A stretch of 64,000 nt of DNA from Streptomyces gossypii (GTDB taxonomy: Bacteria > Actinomycetota > Actinomycetes > Streptomycetales > Streptomycetaceae), in NCBI RefSeq assembly GCF_025165795.1, contig NZ_JAJAGO010000008.1, positions 248,001-312,000 of the forward strand, given 5' to 3'. Under the pieces are notes generated by a model. That model saw only the letters and a list, made by a program, of their open reading frames with translations. It was not told the origin of the DNA and ran no database searches. Shown piece by piece: positions 18,421 through 26,699 of this stretch. A program made the translations under genes and the position numbers. The stretch's first letter is position 1; each line of letters begins with the position of its first letter.

Positions 18421-19464
18421 ATGGGGCAGGAACAGACACTCGCGCGCGGCGCGCGTGTGGGCGGCGCGGTCGGACTGCTGATCCTCGCCTTCATCAGCCT
18501 CGGGTGGATCATCCGGGACTTCACGGAGGCCGCCGAGGTCACCGACGTCTGGTGGATGTGGGCCGGGATGGGCCCCCGCGCGGACGGCGGCCTGTGGGTG
18601 AGTTCGCTGCTCGACCCCATCCTCCTGCTCGCCTACGTGATCACGGCCGCCATGACCGTACGGGCGTCCTCCGCCGCCGGCATTCTGGCCTCGGCCGGGG
18701 CGCTGACCGCCGCGCTGCGCCTGCCCAGCCTGTGGAATCTGAACGCCGACTGGATGCAGGGCGTCGACGACGGGCTCAAGACCAAGGCGCTGCTGAGCGC
18801 GATCGCCGCGGTGGTCATCGGGCTGGGCCTGGTCGTCGCGGCCGTCGCGGGCCGCCGCCCCGCCGACAACGGAGCGTACGGCTACTCGGCAGTGGCCGAC
18901 CCAGCCGCCCAGCCGCCCGGCAGGCCCTCGCACGGCGCGGCCATCACGGCGTTCCTCATCCTGGGCGCCGCGGGCGCGCTGGTGGCCGTCTGGGAGATCT
19001 ACTGGTGGAACGAGCGGGGCGGGGAGGTGTACCAGGACCTCTTCACCGGTGAGCGTTCGCTGGTCTCGCTGCTGGCCGCCCCGCACGCGTGGACGGCCTG
19101 GGTGATCGCCGTACTGGCCCTCGTCGCCTCCATAGCCGCCGTCAGCCGGGCGACGTTCGCCCGGCCGGTCGGCATGCTGGCGGGCGGCATGCTGACGGGC
19201 TTCGGCGTCTTCTACGTCTCGGCGTTCCTGAAGCAGGAGCTCCTCGAGCATTTCTCCGACCTCCCCACCAACGTCCAGCTCAACTTCCTCACTCAGGTGT
19301 TCTGCGCCGTGGCGGGCCTGGTCGTGCTCATCGCCCTGGCGCAGCGGGCTCAGCGTGATCAGCAGATGATGCCGCCGCCCGGACCGCCCGGTCCGTACGG
19401 AGCCCCGGGCGGGCAGCCGGGCCCGTACGGAGCGCCGCCGCCCGTCCCGCCGCCTGGTTGGTGA
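18421..19464 (+). CDS. Multi-pass membrane protein of unknown function
   Basis: 347 aa, start at the ATG at 18421 (GTG/ATG starts up to 18358 remain possible). About eight hydrophobic segments are visible, for example VGGAVGLLILAFISLGWI, ALLSAIAAVVIGLGLVVAA and CAVAGLVVLIALAQ. The C-terminus is a proline/glycine tail with GPYGAP repeats (PPGPPGPYGAPGG) typical of Streptomyces membrane proteins. No catalytic motif was recognised. It is convergent with typA. Confidence 0.7.
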   Translation: MGQEQTLARGARVGGAVGLLILAFISLGWIIRDFTEAAEVTDVWWMWAGMGPRADGGLWVSSLLDPILLLAYVITAAMTVRASSAAGILASAGALTAALRLPSLWNLNADWMQGVDDGLKTKALLSAIAAVVIGLGLVVAAVAGRRPADNGAYGYSAVADPAAQPPGRPSHGAAITAFLILGAAGALVAVWEIYWWNERGGEVYQDLFTGERSLVSLLAAPHAWTAWVIAVLALVASIAAVSRATFARPVGMLAGGMLTGFGVFYVSAFLKQELLEHFSDLPTNVQLNFLTQVFCAVAGLVVLIALAQRAQRDQQMMPPPGPPGPYGAPGGQPGPYGAPPPVPPPGW

Positions 19465-19563
19465 CGCGCTGGTACCGCTGAGGACCAGATAACACCCTTC
19501 ATAGGATTGTCCGGCCCCATCCGCTCCGAACCACGGCGAGAAACCCCCGTATGCCAGACATGC

Positions 19564-19602
19564 CGCAGGGGCGGCACCCTCCGGGAGGTTGCCGCCCCTG
19601 CG
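19564..19602. terminator. Terminator hairpin between membrane protein gene and typA
   Basis: A 13-bp perfect stem (19564-19576 with 19590-19602) with a partly paired GC-rich inner loop, lying between two convergent genes. Confidence 0.65.
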
Positions 19603-19639
19603 TGGTGGCCGTCGGCGGGCCTCTGAGCCGGCGAAGGCG

Positions 19640-21523
19640 TTACCGCTTGGCGCGGGACGCCGCACGCCCGCGCTCCCGCTGGTCCAGCACGACCTTGCGG
19701 ATGCGAACGGTCTCCGGGGTCACCTCGATGCACTCGTCCTCGCGGCAGAACTCCAGCGACTGCTCCAGCGAGAGCTTCCGCGGCGGCACCAGGTTCTCCG
19801 TGGTGTCGGCCGCGGCCGCGCGCATGTTGGTCATCTTCTTTTCCTTGGTGATGTTCACGTCCATGTCGTCGGCGCGTGAGTTCTCACCGACCAGCATGCC
19901 CTCGTAGACCTCGGTGCCCGGCTCGATGAAGATCGTGCCGCGCTCCTGGAGGTTCATCATGGCGAAGGGCGTGGCCGACCCGGAGCGGTCCGAGACCAGG
20001 GACCCGCTGTTGCGGGTACGCAGGTCGCCGAACCACGGCTCGTGGCCCTCGGAGATGGAGTGGGCGATGCCGGTGCCGCGCGTGTCCGTGAGGAATTCCG
20101 TACGGAAGCCGATAAGCCCGCGTGCGGGCACGATCCACTCCATCCGGACCCAGCCCGAGCCGTGGTTGACCATGGTCTCCATCCGGCCCTTGCGGGCCGC
20201 CATCAGCTGCGTGATGGCGCCGAGGTACTCCTCGGGGCTGTCGATCGTCATCCGCTCGATCGGCTCGTGCAGCTTGCCGTCGATCTCCCGGGTGACCACC
20301 TCGGGCTTGCCGACGGTCAGCTCGAAGCCCTCCCGGCGCATCGTCTCGACCAGGATCGCGAGGGCCAGCTCGCCTCGGCCCTGCACCTCCCAGGCGTCCG
20401 GACGCTCGGTGGGCAGCACGCGGAGCGAGACGTTGCCGATCAGCTCCCGGTCCAGACGGTCCTTGACCTGCCGGGCGGTGACCTTGTGCTTGACGCCGCC
20501 CTTGGTGCTGCCCTTGCCGACCAGCGGCGAGGTGTTCGTGCCGATGGTCATCGAGATCGCGGGCTCGTCCACCGTGATCAGCGGCAGCGCGACCGGGTTC
20601 TCCGGGTCGGCCAGCGTCTCGCCGATCATGATCTCCGGAATGCCCGCGACCGCGCAGATGTCGCCCGGCCCCGCCGACTCGACGGGCTTGCGGGTCAGCG
20701 CCTCGGTCATCATCAGCTCGGTCAGACGCACGCTCTGCACGCTGCCGTCCCGGCGCATCCAGGCGACGGTCTGGCCCTTCTTCAGGGTGCCGTTCTTCAC
20801 CCGGCACAGCGCGATACGGCCGAGGAAGTTGTCCGCGTCGAGGTTGGTGACGTGGGCCTGGAGCGGCGCCTCGTCCTCGTATACGGGCGCGGGCACCGTC
20901 TCGAGCAGGGTCGTGAAGAACGGCTCCAGGCTGTCGCTGTCGGCGGGCACGGAGCCGTCGGCGGGCTGGGTGAGCGAGGCGACGCCGTCCCGCGCACAGG
21001 CGTAGACGATGGGAAACTCGATCTGCTCCTCGTCCGCGTCCAGGTCCAGGAAGAGGTCGTAGGTGTCGTCGACGACGGTGGCGATCCGGGAGTCCGGACG
21101 GTCCGTCTTGTTGATGCAGAGGATCACCGGAAGCCGGGCGTCGAGCGCCTTGCGGAGCACGAAGCGCGTCTGCGGAAGCGGACCCTCGGAGGCGTCGACG
21201 AGCAGCACGACCGCGTCGACCATCGACAGGCCGCGCTCGACCTCGCCACCGAAGTCGGCGTGGCCGGGGGTGTCGATGATGTTGATGACGATGGGGTCGC
21301 CACCGCCCTTGGGGTGGTACTTGACGGCGGTGTTCTTCGCGAGAATGGTGATGCCCTTCTCGCGCTCCAGGTCGTTGGAGTCCATCATCCGGTCGTCAAC
21401 CGACTCGAGCTGATGTGCCGCGAAGGCGCCCGCCTGCTTCAGCATGGCGTCGACGAGGGTCGTCTTGCCATGGTCGACATGGGCGACGATGGCTACGTTA
21501 CGAATGTCGTTACGCGTGGGCAT
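19640..21523 (-). CDS. typA: Ribosome-associated GTPase TypA/BipA
   Basis: 627 aa translational GTPase. G1 AHVDHGKTTLVDAML, switch 1 region DSNDLEREKGITI, G3 DTPGHADFGGEVER and G4 NKTDRPDSR are all seen. The beta-barrel, the EF-G-like domains (RGELALAILVETMRREGFE) and the TypA-specific C-terminal region (GLIGFRTEFLTDTRGTGI) follow. It acts on the 50S subunit and is linked to stress and low-temperature ribosome assembly. It is followed by a terminator and stands as a single gene; the lipoprotein gene upstream is 172 bp away. Confidence 0.95.
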   Translation of the reverse strand: MPTRNDIRNVAIVAHVDHGKTTLVDAMLKQAGAFAAHQLESVDDRMMDSNDLEREKGITILAKNTAVKYHPKGGGDPIVINIIDTPGHADFGGEVERGLSMVDAVVLLVDASEGPLPQTRFVLRKALDARLPVILCINKTDRPDSRIATVVDDTYDLFLDLDADEEQIEFPIVYACARDGVASLTQPADGSVPADSDSLEPFFTTLLETVPAPVYEDEAPLQAHVTNLDADNFLGRIALCRVKNGTLKKGQTVAWMRRDGSVQSVRLTELMMTEALTRKPVESAGPGDICAVAGIPEIMIGETLADPENPVALPLITVDEPAISMTIGTNTSPLVGKGSTKGGVKHKVTARQVKDRLDRELIGNVSLRVLPTERPDAWEVQGRGELALAILVETMRREGFELTVGKPEVVTREIDGKLHEPIERMTIDSPEEYLGAITQLMAARKGRMETMVNHGSGWVRMEWIVPARGLIGFRTEFLTDTRGTGIAHSISEGHEPWFGDLRTRNSGSLVSDRSGSATPFAMMNLQERGTIFIEPGTEVYEGMLVGENSRADDMDVNITKEKKMTNMRAAAADTTENLVPPRKLSLEQSLEFCREDECIEVTPETVRIRKVVLDQRERGRAASRAKR

Positions 21524-21695
21524 GCTTGGGCGCTTCTCCCGGGATCGTGGATGGCGGCGCGTCCGGTGCGGTACGCGCGCCCGCCGGGCTCATCTCCTGC
21601 TCTGCGCCGCGGCCTGTACACCTATCGTACGGGCCTGAGGCTCCGAGAGCCGCCCCGGGCCGTGCCGCACCCCCTCGCAGCGCCTCTGATCCGCG

Positions 21696-24116
21696 CTACT
21701 TCCGGTAGCCGATGTCCTGGTAGCGAGGGGTCTGGAAGCCGAAGGCGCCGGCGTTCACAAGCTTTTTGTCGGCCGCCACCAGTTGGGGGCGCTGATAGAG
21801 GGGGATGGACCCGGCAGCGGCCCAGATTCGGGCATCGGCGCTGCTCAGAAGCTCCCGGCGGGCGTTGTCGTCCAGTTCGGCGGTTGCCTCTTCGAACAAT
21901 TGATCGATGCGGTCGGTGCCCACCCTGGTGTAGTTCTGCTCGACCAGCAGCGTGCCGTCGGGCGCCGGAACGGGCTTGGCGAAGATCGGCTGGGCGTCGG
22001 TGGCCGGGTAGGCGCTGGCCGGCCACGAGTACAGGGCGAGATCGAAATCACCAGAAGCGATGTGGTCGCGGAAGTAGCTCTCGTCCTTGACCTTCGTCAT
22101 CTCCGTCCGGATGCCGATCGTGTTCAGCGTGCGGGCGATTCGTGCGCCGCTCCGCTGGATCGTCTCGGAACCGTGGCCCGAGGGGATCACGAAGCGCAGC
22201 GAGAGGGGCGTCCCCTCTTTCGTGCGCACGGCCGCGGCCCGACCGCTGGAGAGCAGCCGCAGCTCGTCGGCCCGGGCCCTCGCCTCCTCGGCGGCCTCGG
22301 TCGCCGTGCGCGCCTTCCGCTTGCCGCGGTCGCCGCCGTCGGCGTCCATGTCTCCGTCCGCGTCCCCGGCCGGGCTTCCCGAGTCGCCCTCCGCCGTCTC
22401 CTCGTCGGCGCGCACCACGCGGGCGACCTGGGCGAGCAGCCCGGCACGCTGGTCGGCGGTGTGCGGAGCGAGGCTCAGCGGCACGCCCTGGATCCGGGCC
22501 GCCTCGCGGGCGGTGACCGGAGCGGCGAGGGTGTCCCCTCCGGAGCTGCCGGACGCGGCGGCCTTGCCCTGCACCGAAACGCCGTCGCCGCCGTCGCCGC
22601 GGTCGCCGCCGTGGTCGCGGTTGTCCCGCGGCGCGCGGTTGTCCGTCTTGGCATCCGCCGACCCCTCCACCTCCGGCTCGGTGACCGGCGCGTCCTTCCA
22701 GCCCGCCTCCGCCAGCAGCGACTGCGCCGAGGCCACGTCGTGGCCGCCGAGCGCGTCACTGCGGTCCCGGTAGCCCTCCTGGTCACGTACCCGCAGGTGG
22801 CTGCCGAGCGGCTTCTCCGGCAGCCGGGCGGGGCGCAGCGCGTGCCGGGCCAGCGCCTCGCGGTCGAGGGCGCGTGCCACCGCGCGGCGCACCCGCTGAT
22901 CGGCGAGCGGCCCGGAGGCACCGTTCAACGCGAGCTGTGTGTAGGCGGGGTCCAGCGCCCGCCGTACGGAGTAGCCGCGCAGCCGGCGGCGCTCGTCGGC
23001 AGCCGTGCCCCGCTGCTCCCCGGCCTCGCGCAGCGACTTCTTGGGCTTGTGCGCCTTGGTCCAGGCACGCATCGCCGCCGTCGCCCGCTCGCGGGTGACG
23101 ACGCCCGTCCGGGGAAGCGCCACGGTGTCCACCGGCGCGCCAGCCGTGTCCCCGCGCCGCTGCGCGCTGTCCTTGCGCCGCTTGCCGTCCTGCACTGCCC
23201 CGCGTCCCGCGGTCCCGGCGGCCTCGATCCGGCCAGCGACCTCCGTGCCGATCGCCGCCAGGTCCAGGTCGCCCGCCGCGAGTGCCGCTTCGCGCCGCTG
23301 GGGGGCGACCGCCACCAGCCGGATGCGCTCCAGCTTGGCGCGGGAGCCCCACCAACGGGGATTGCGGACCAGCGTCGCGGTCTCCGCCCCGGTCCCGATC
23401 CGCTTGATCCGGAACGGGCCGCCGGAAACGGGCAGCTCCGCCCGTACGCCCTCGTTGAAGGTCTTGGCCCTGCCCATCACCGACTTCGGGTAGAGGGGGG
23501 TGAACAGCGACTTCCAGTCGGCGTACGGCTGCTCGAAGGTGACCGTTACCTGATGCGGCTCCGGTCCCTTGGTGACCTTGCCGATCCGCTCGTATCCGGA
23601 GTTGCGCGCGGACCAGTACGCGCTGTCCTCACCGCTGAGCGCCTTCCACTGGGCCGCGAAGTCCGCCGCGCCGACGGCCCGCCCGTCGCTCCACCGTGCC
23701 TTCGGGTTGAGCGTGTAGACGATGGTCTGCTGAGGTTCGCGTTCGGTGAGGTCGGCGGCCTCCAGATACGCCGGGTTTCGCTGCGGACGGCCACTGCCGT
23801 CGAGCGTGAACAGCGCGGGCAGCGTCGCGGCCGCGATACGTGCGGTGGCCTCGGTCGCGTCGGGCTGGAAGGCGTTGAGCGTGGAGGGCATCTTGTCGAC
23901 GGCCCAGCGGAGCGTGCCGCCGTCGGCGACGCGGGCGCGGGCGGCGGCGGGCACGTCGAGGGCCGCGCCGCTGGCCCCCCGGGCGCCACCGCCGTCATCG
24001 GAGGTGCACCCGGCGAGCGGGAGGAGCAGTCCGGTGGCGAGTACGACGGCGCGGCGCCGTCCGCGAGTGCCGCCGCCGACGGCGGGCACGACTGGCTTCG
24101 CTGGCACGGCTGGCAT
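21696..24116 (-). CDS. Large peptide-binding lipoprotein (SBP_bac_5 family)
   Basis: 806 aa from the ATG at 24116, which has CGGAGGTC upstream; an ATG at 24143 is in frame but lacks a ribosome binding site. Lipobox PLAGC places the lipid on Cys37. The family 5 core is visible in GTLRWAVDKMPSTLNAFQPD and the SDGRAVGAADFAAQWKAL region. Two long charged insertions (EGDSGSPAGDADGDMDADGG and the RAPRDNRDHGGDRGDGGDG region) make it about 200 residues longer than ordinary members. No permease or ATPase genes adjoin it, so it may share the transporter at 11.7-18 kb or act alone. Confidence 0.78.
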   Translation of the reverse strand: MPAVPAKPVVPAVGGGTRGRRRAVVLATGLLLPLAGCTSDDGGGARGASGAALDVPAAARARVADGGTLRWAVDKMPSTLNAFQPDATEATARIAAATLPALFTLDGSGRPQRNPAYLEAADLTEREPQQTIVYTLNPKARWSDGRAVGAADFAAQWKALSGEDSAYWSARNSGYERIGKVTKGPEPHQVTVTFEQPYADWKSLFTPLYPKSVMGRAKTFNEGVRAELPVSGGPFRIKRIGTGAETATLVRNPRWWGSRAKLERIRLVAVAPQRREAALAAGDLDLAAIGTEVAGRIEAAGTAGRGAVQDGKRRKDSAQRRGDTAGAPVDTVALPRTGVVTRERATAAMRAWTKAHKPKKSLREAGEQRGTAADERRRLRGYSVRRALDPAYTQLALNGASGPLADQRVRRAVARALDREALARHALRPARLPEKPLGSHLRVRDQEGYRDRSDALGGHDVASAQSLLAEAGWKDAPVTEPEVEGSADAKTDNRAPRDNRDHGGDRGDGGDGVSVQGKAAASGSSGGDTLAAPVTAREAARIQGVPLSLAPHTADQRAGLLAQVARVVRADEETAEGDSGSPAGDADGDMDADGGDRGKRKARTATEAAEEARARADELRLLSSGRAAAVRTKEGTPLSLRFVIPSGHGSETIQRSGARIARTLNTIGIRTEMTKVKDESYFRDHIASGDFDLALYSWPASAYPATDAQPIFAKPVPAPDGTLLVEQNYTRVGTDRIDQLFEEATAELDDNARRELLSSADARIWAAAGSIPLYQRPQLVAADKKLVNAGAFGFQTPRYQDIGYRK

Positions 24117-24317
24117 CGCTGACCTCCGGGGGCGGCCGCCCACCGCGCCACCCGCGACGGCATTTGCGGCTCATCACATCAATCGTTCGATGGCACCCAC
24201 TGAAGGCGACCCCGCGCCGCACGGCACGCCGACACGGCGAAACGGCCCAGGCACGCCACCCGCGCGGAGCAGACGGGCGGCGTGCAGGGCGTGCAGGATC
24301 TTCCCGAGCCCCGCGCT

Positions 24318-25121
24318 CTACTTCTTGCGGCCCACGCCACCCGCCTCGTCCAGCGGCTCGAGTGCGGCGGACGGCTCGTCGGGCCGCCAGAGCGGGAGGG
24401 TGACGACGCCCGGTTCGAGCAGCTCCAGACCGTCGAAGTACCGGGTCAGCTCCTCCGGCGTGCGCAGCACGTAGGGAAGCGCGCCGCTTTTGTTGTACTG
24501 CTGCTGCGCCTCGGCCATACCGGACTGCAGGACGTTCGTGCCGTCGGCGAGCACCAGATGGCTGCCGCTGGGGAGGGCGGACACCAGGCGGTCCGCAATC
24601 GACCGCGCCTCCGCGTAGTCGGCGACGTGCCCGAGGGCGTTCAGCATGATCAGCCCGATGGGCTGGTCGAAGTCGAGGGTTTTCGCCGCTTCGGCCACGA
24701 TCGCTTCCGGGTCGTGCAGATCGGTCTCGACGTAGGTGGTCGAACCCTCGGGGGTGCTGGTCAGCAGGGCACGCGCGTGCACGAGGACCAGGGGGTCGTT
24801 GTCGACGTAGACGACACGGCACTCGGGTGCCAGCAGCTGCGCCACCTCGTGCGTGCTGTCGGCCGTGGGCAGGCCGGTGCCGATGTCGAGGAACTGGCGG
24901 ATGCCCACCTCCCCGACGAGGTGGCGCACGGCACGCCGCAGGAACAGCCGTGAGGACCGCGCGATGTCCACGATCCCCGGCGCGAGCCGGACGTACGCGT
25001 CGCCCGCGTCACGGTCCACCAGGTAGTGGTCCCTGCCACCGAGCCAGTAGTTCCAGATCCGCGCCGAGTGCGGCACTGTCGTGTCGATCTTCTGCTGCTG
25101 GTCGTACGAATCCGCTGTCAC
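24318..25121 (-). CDS. SAM-dependent methyltransferase, DUF574 type
   Basis: 267 aa from a GTG at 25121 with GGGAGGG upstream. The N-terminus SARIWNYWLGGRDHYLVDRD is the hallmark of the S-adenosyl methyltransferase (PF04672) family, greatly expanded in Streptomyces. The SAM site is FLDIGTGLPTADSTHEVAQ with the acidic residue in VVYVDNDPLVLVHARAL. The target is unknown. It is probably monocistronic; the gap to the lipoprotein gene is about 200 bp. Confidence 0.82.
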   Translation of the reverse strand: MTADSYDQQQKIDTTVPHSARIWNYWLGGRDHYLVDRDAGDAYVRLAPGIVDIARSSRLFLRRAVRHLVGEVGIRQFLDIGTGLPTADSTHEVAQLLAPECRVVYVDNDPLVLVHARALLTSTPEGSTTYVETDLHDPEAIVAEAAKTLDFDQPIGLIMLNALGHVADYAEARSIADRLVSALPSGSHLVLADGTNVLQSGMAEAQQQYNKSGALPYVLRTPEELTRYFDGLELLEPGVVTLPLWRPDEPSAALEPLDEAGGVGRKK

Positions 25122-25354
25122 CGAGACCCTCCCGCCCCTGCCCCAACCGCACGGCCCGCGCGCGTGCATGACGGGAGTATCGCGGCTCAGGCGTCAGGCG
25201 TCAGCCCGGCGCCGAGACAGCCACCCGCACGAGGTGGAATCGCACTCCTGCGGGGGAATCCGGTGCAGCGCTCTTCACAACGGGGAGTGTGACGCGAAAC
25301 ACTCGCAGCCGCGTGAGCCGAACCACCCGCCCATTCGCGGAGGTGTCGCACAGT

Positions 25355-25651
25355 ATGTCATTGCAGGATGAAATGACCACCGTTCAGCGCTGCTTGGACG
25401 AACTCGCACGCAGCGTGACCCGCCTGGAGACTCATGTGGGCAGCGGTCTGGAGATACGACGGATGCGAAGCGACACGGAGCATCTGCGGGAATCCCTCGC
25501 GCTACTCAGAGCCTCGGCGCCGGGAGCGTCCGGCCCGTCCGACACACCGCACCGGGAGATGGTCATCGTCCCGGACACCCCTTACGACAGCTCGCTGTGG
25601 ACGGACGCGGAGGACGAAGGGCTGGGAGCGAAGGACCGGCACGCGCCCTGA
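25355..25651 (+). CDS. Small coiled-coil hypothetical protein, 98 aa
   Basis: ATG at 25355 with GCGGAGG upstream. Residues 1-52 are predicted helical and amphipathic (MTTVQRCLDELARSVTRLET, MRSDTEHLRESLALLRA), so a coiled coil is likely. An acidic tail (IVPDTPYDSSLWTDAEDEG) follows. No family was recognised. It precedes the succinate dehydrogenase operon, separated by a weak hairpin. Confidence 0.6.
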   Translation: MSLQDEMTTVQRCLDELARSVTRLETHVGSGLEIRRMRSDTEHLRESLALLRASAPGASGPSDTPHREMVIVPDTPYDSSLWTDAEDEGLGAKDRHAP

Positions 25652-25666
25652 CGTCTGGCTCCGCTG

Positions 25667-25692
25667 TCCCGGGAGACGTCACCTCCCAGGGA
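25667..25692. terminator. Weak hairpin upstream of the sdh operon
   Basis: TCCCGGGAG at 25667-25675 can pair with CTCCCAGGGA at 25683-25692 with one bulge. It follows the small coiled-coil gene and may end its transcript. Confidence 0.35.
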
Positions 25693-25745
25693 CGGCACAC
25701 CCACGATCTTTCTCTCCGAGACCTTTTCTCCGACGGAGTTCACCC

Positions 25746-26618
25746 TTGGCCACCACCACACAGCCCACGGAGCCGGACAGCTCCGACAGCTCAAACAGCC
25801 CGGACAGCCCGGGCAGCCACCCCGCGCCCGGCGGCGTCCGCTCCGCCGGGCGCGCCTCCATCGCCGAAGCCCATCTGCGCGTCGACCGCTGGTGGCTCGC
25901 CCCCACGGCCACCGCGCTGGGGCTGCTCGCCTTCATCGTCTACGCGACGTGGCGGGCCTTCGCCAACACCGACTACTACCAGGCGCCCTACGTCTCGCCG
26001 TTCTACTCGCCCTGCCTGGCGCAGAACTGCGAACCGATGAAGGGCGGCCCCAACTGGGAGATCTTCGGCAGCTGGTGGGGTCTCTCGCCCGCGCTGCTGA
26101 TCCTGATCCTGCCGCTGGGCTTCCGGCTCACCTGCTACTACTACCGCAAGGCGTACTACCGCGGCTTCTGGGCCTCACCCCCGGCCTGTGCGGTCGCCGA
26201 GCCGCACAAGAAGTACACGGGCGAGACGCGCTTCCCGCTCATCATGCAGAACATCCACCGGTACTTCTTCTACGCCGGTGTGCTGGTCGCGGTGATCCTG
26301 TCGTACGACACCCTGCTCGGCTTCCGCAACGCGGACTACGAGTGGGGGCACATGGGTCTGGGCACCCTGGTCTTCCTCGTGAACATCGTGCTGATCTGGC
26401 TGTACACCCTCTCCTGCCACTCCTGCCGGCACATCGTCGGCGGCAAGCTCAAGCACTTCTCCAAGCATCCGGTGCGCTACCGGCTGTGGGGGATGGTCGG
26501 GAAGCTGACCGGACGGCACATGCTGCTCGCCTGGGTGTCGCTGGTCAGCGTGTCCCTCGCCGATCTGTACGTGTACCTGCTGGCCACCGGGGCGTTCGAT
26601 GACCCGCAGTTCTTCTGA
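25746..26618 (+). CDS. Succinate dehydrogenase membrane anchor (Sdh1-type, SdhC-like)
   Basis: 290 aa from a TTG start at 25746 preceded by GACGGAGTT. After a Ser/Pro-rich N-terminus come five hydrophobic helices (about residues 52-74, 118-137, 180-200, 208-226 and 258-282). The soluble loop holds SCHSCRHIVGGKLKHF, and several His residues (IMQNIHRYFFYAG) could bind haem or quinone. Size and order (membrane protein, flavoprotein, iron-sulfur protein of 290/644/266 aa) match the mycobacterial Sdh1 complex rather than the classic four-subunit SdhCDAB. Confidence 0.75.
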   Translation: MATTTQPTEPDSSDSSNSPDSPGSHPAPGGVRSAGRASIAEAHLRVDRWWLAPTATALGLLAFIVYATWRAFANTDYYQAPYVSPFYSPCLAQNCEPMKGGPNWEIFGSWWGLSPALLILILPLGFRLTCYYYRKAYYRGFWASPPACAVAEPHKKYTGETRFPLIMQNIHRYFFYAGVLVAVILSYDTLLGFRNADYEWGHMGLGTLVFLVNIVLIWLYTLSCHSCRHIVGGKLKHFSKHPVRYRLWGMVGKLTGRHMLLAWVSLVSVSLADLYVYLLATGAFDDPQFF

Positions 26619-26699
26619 GGCGCGCGCTTCCCGCCCACCAGCTCCTGACACGCGAGCTCCTGACGCGAGCTTCAAAGATGTGAGAGGGATCCACCAGAA

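Noticed and set aside
25434..25745. Upstream extension of the SdhC-like protein
   Set aside because: It overlaps the coiled-coil gene in another frame; the TTG at 25746 with a GGAG site is the better start.
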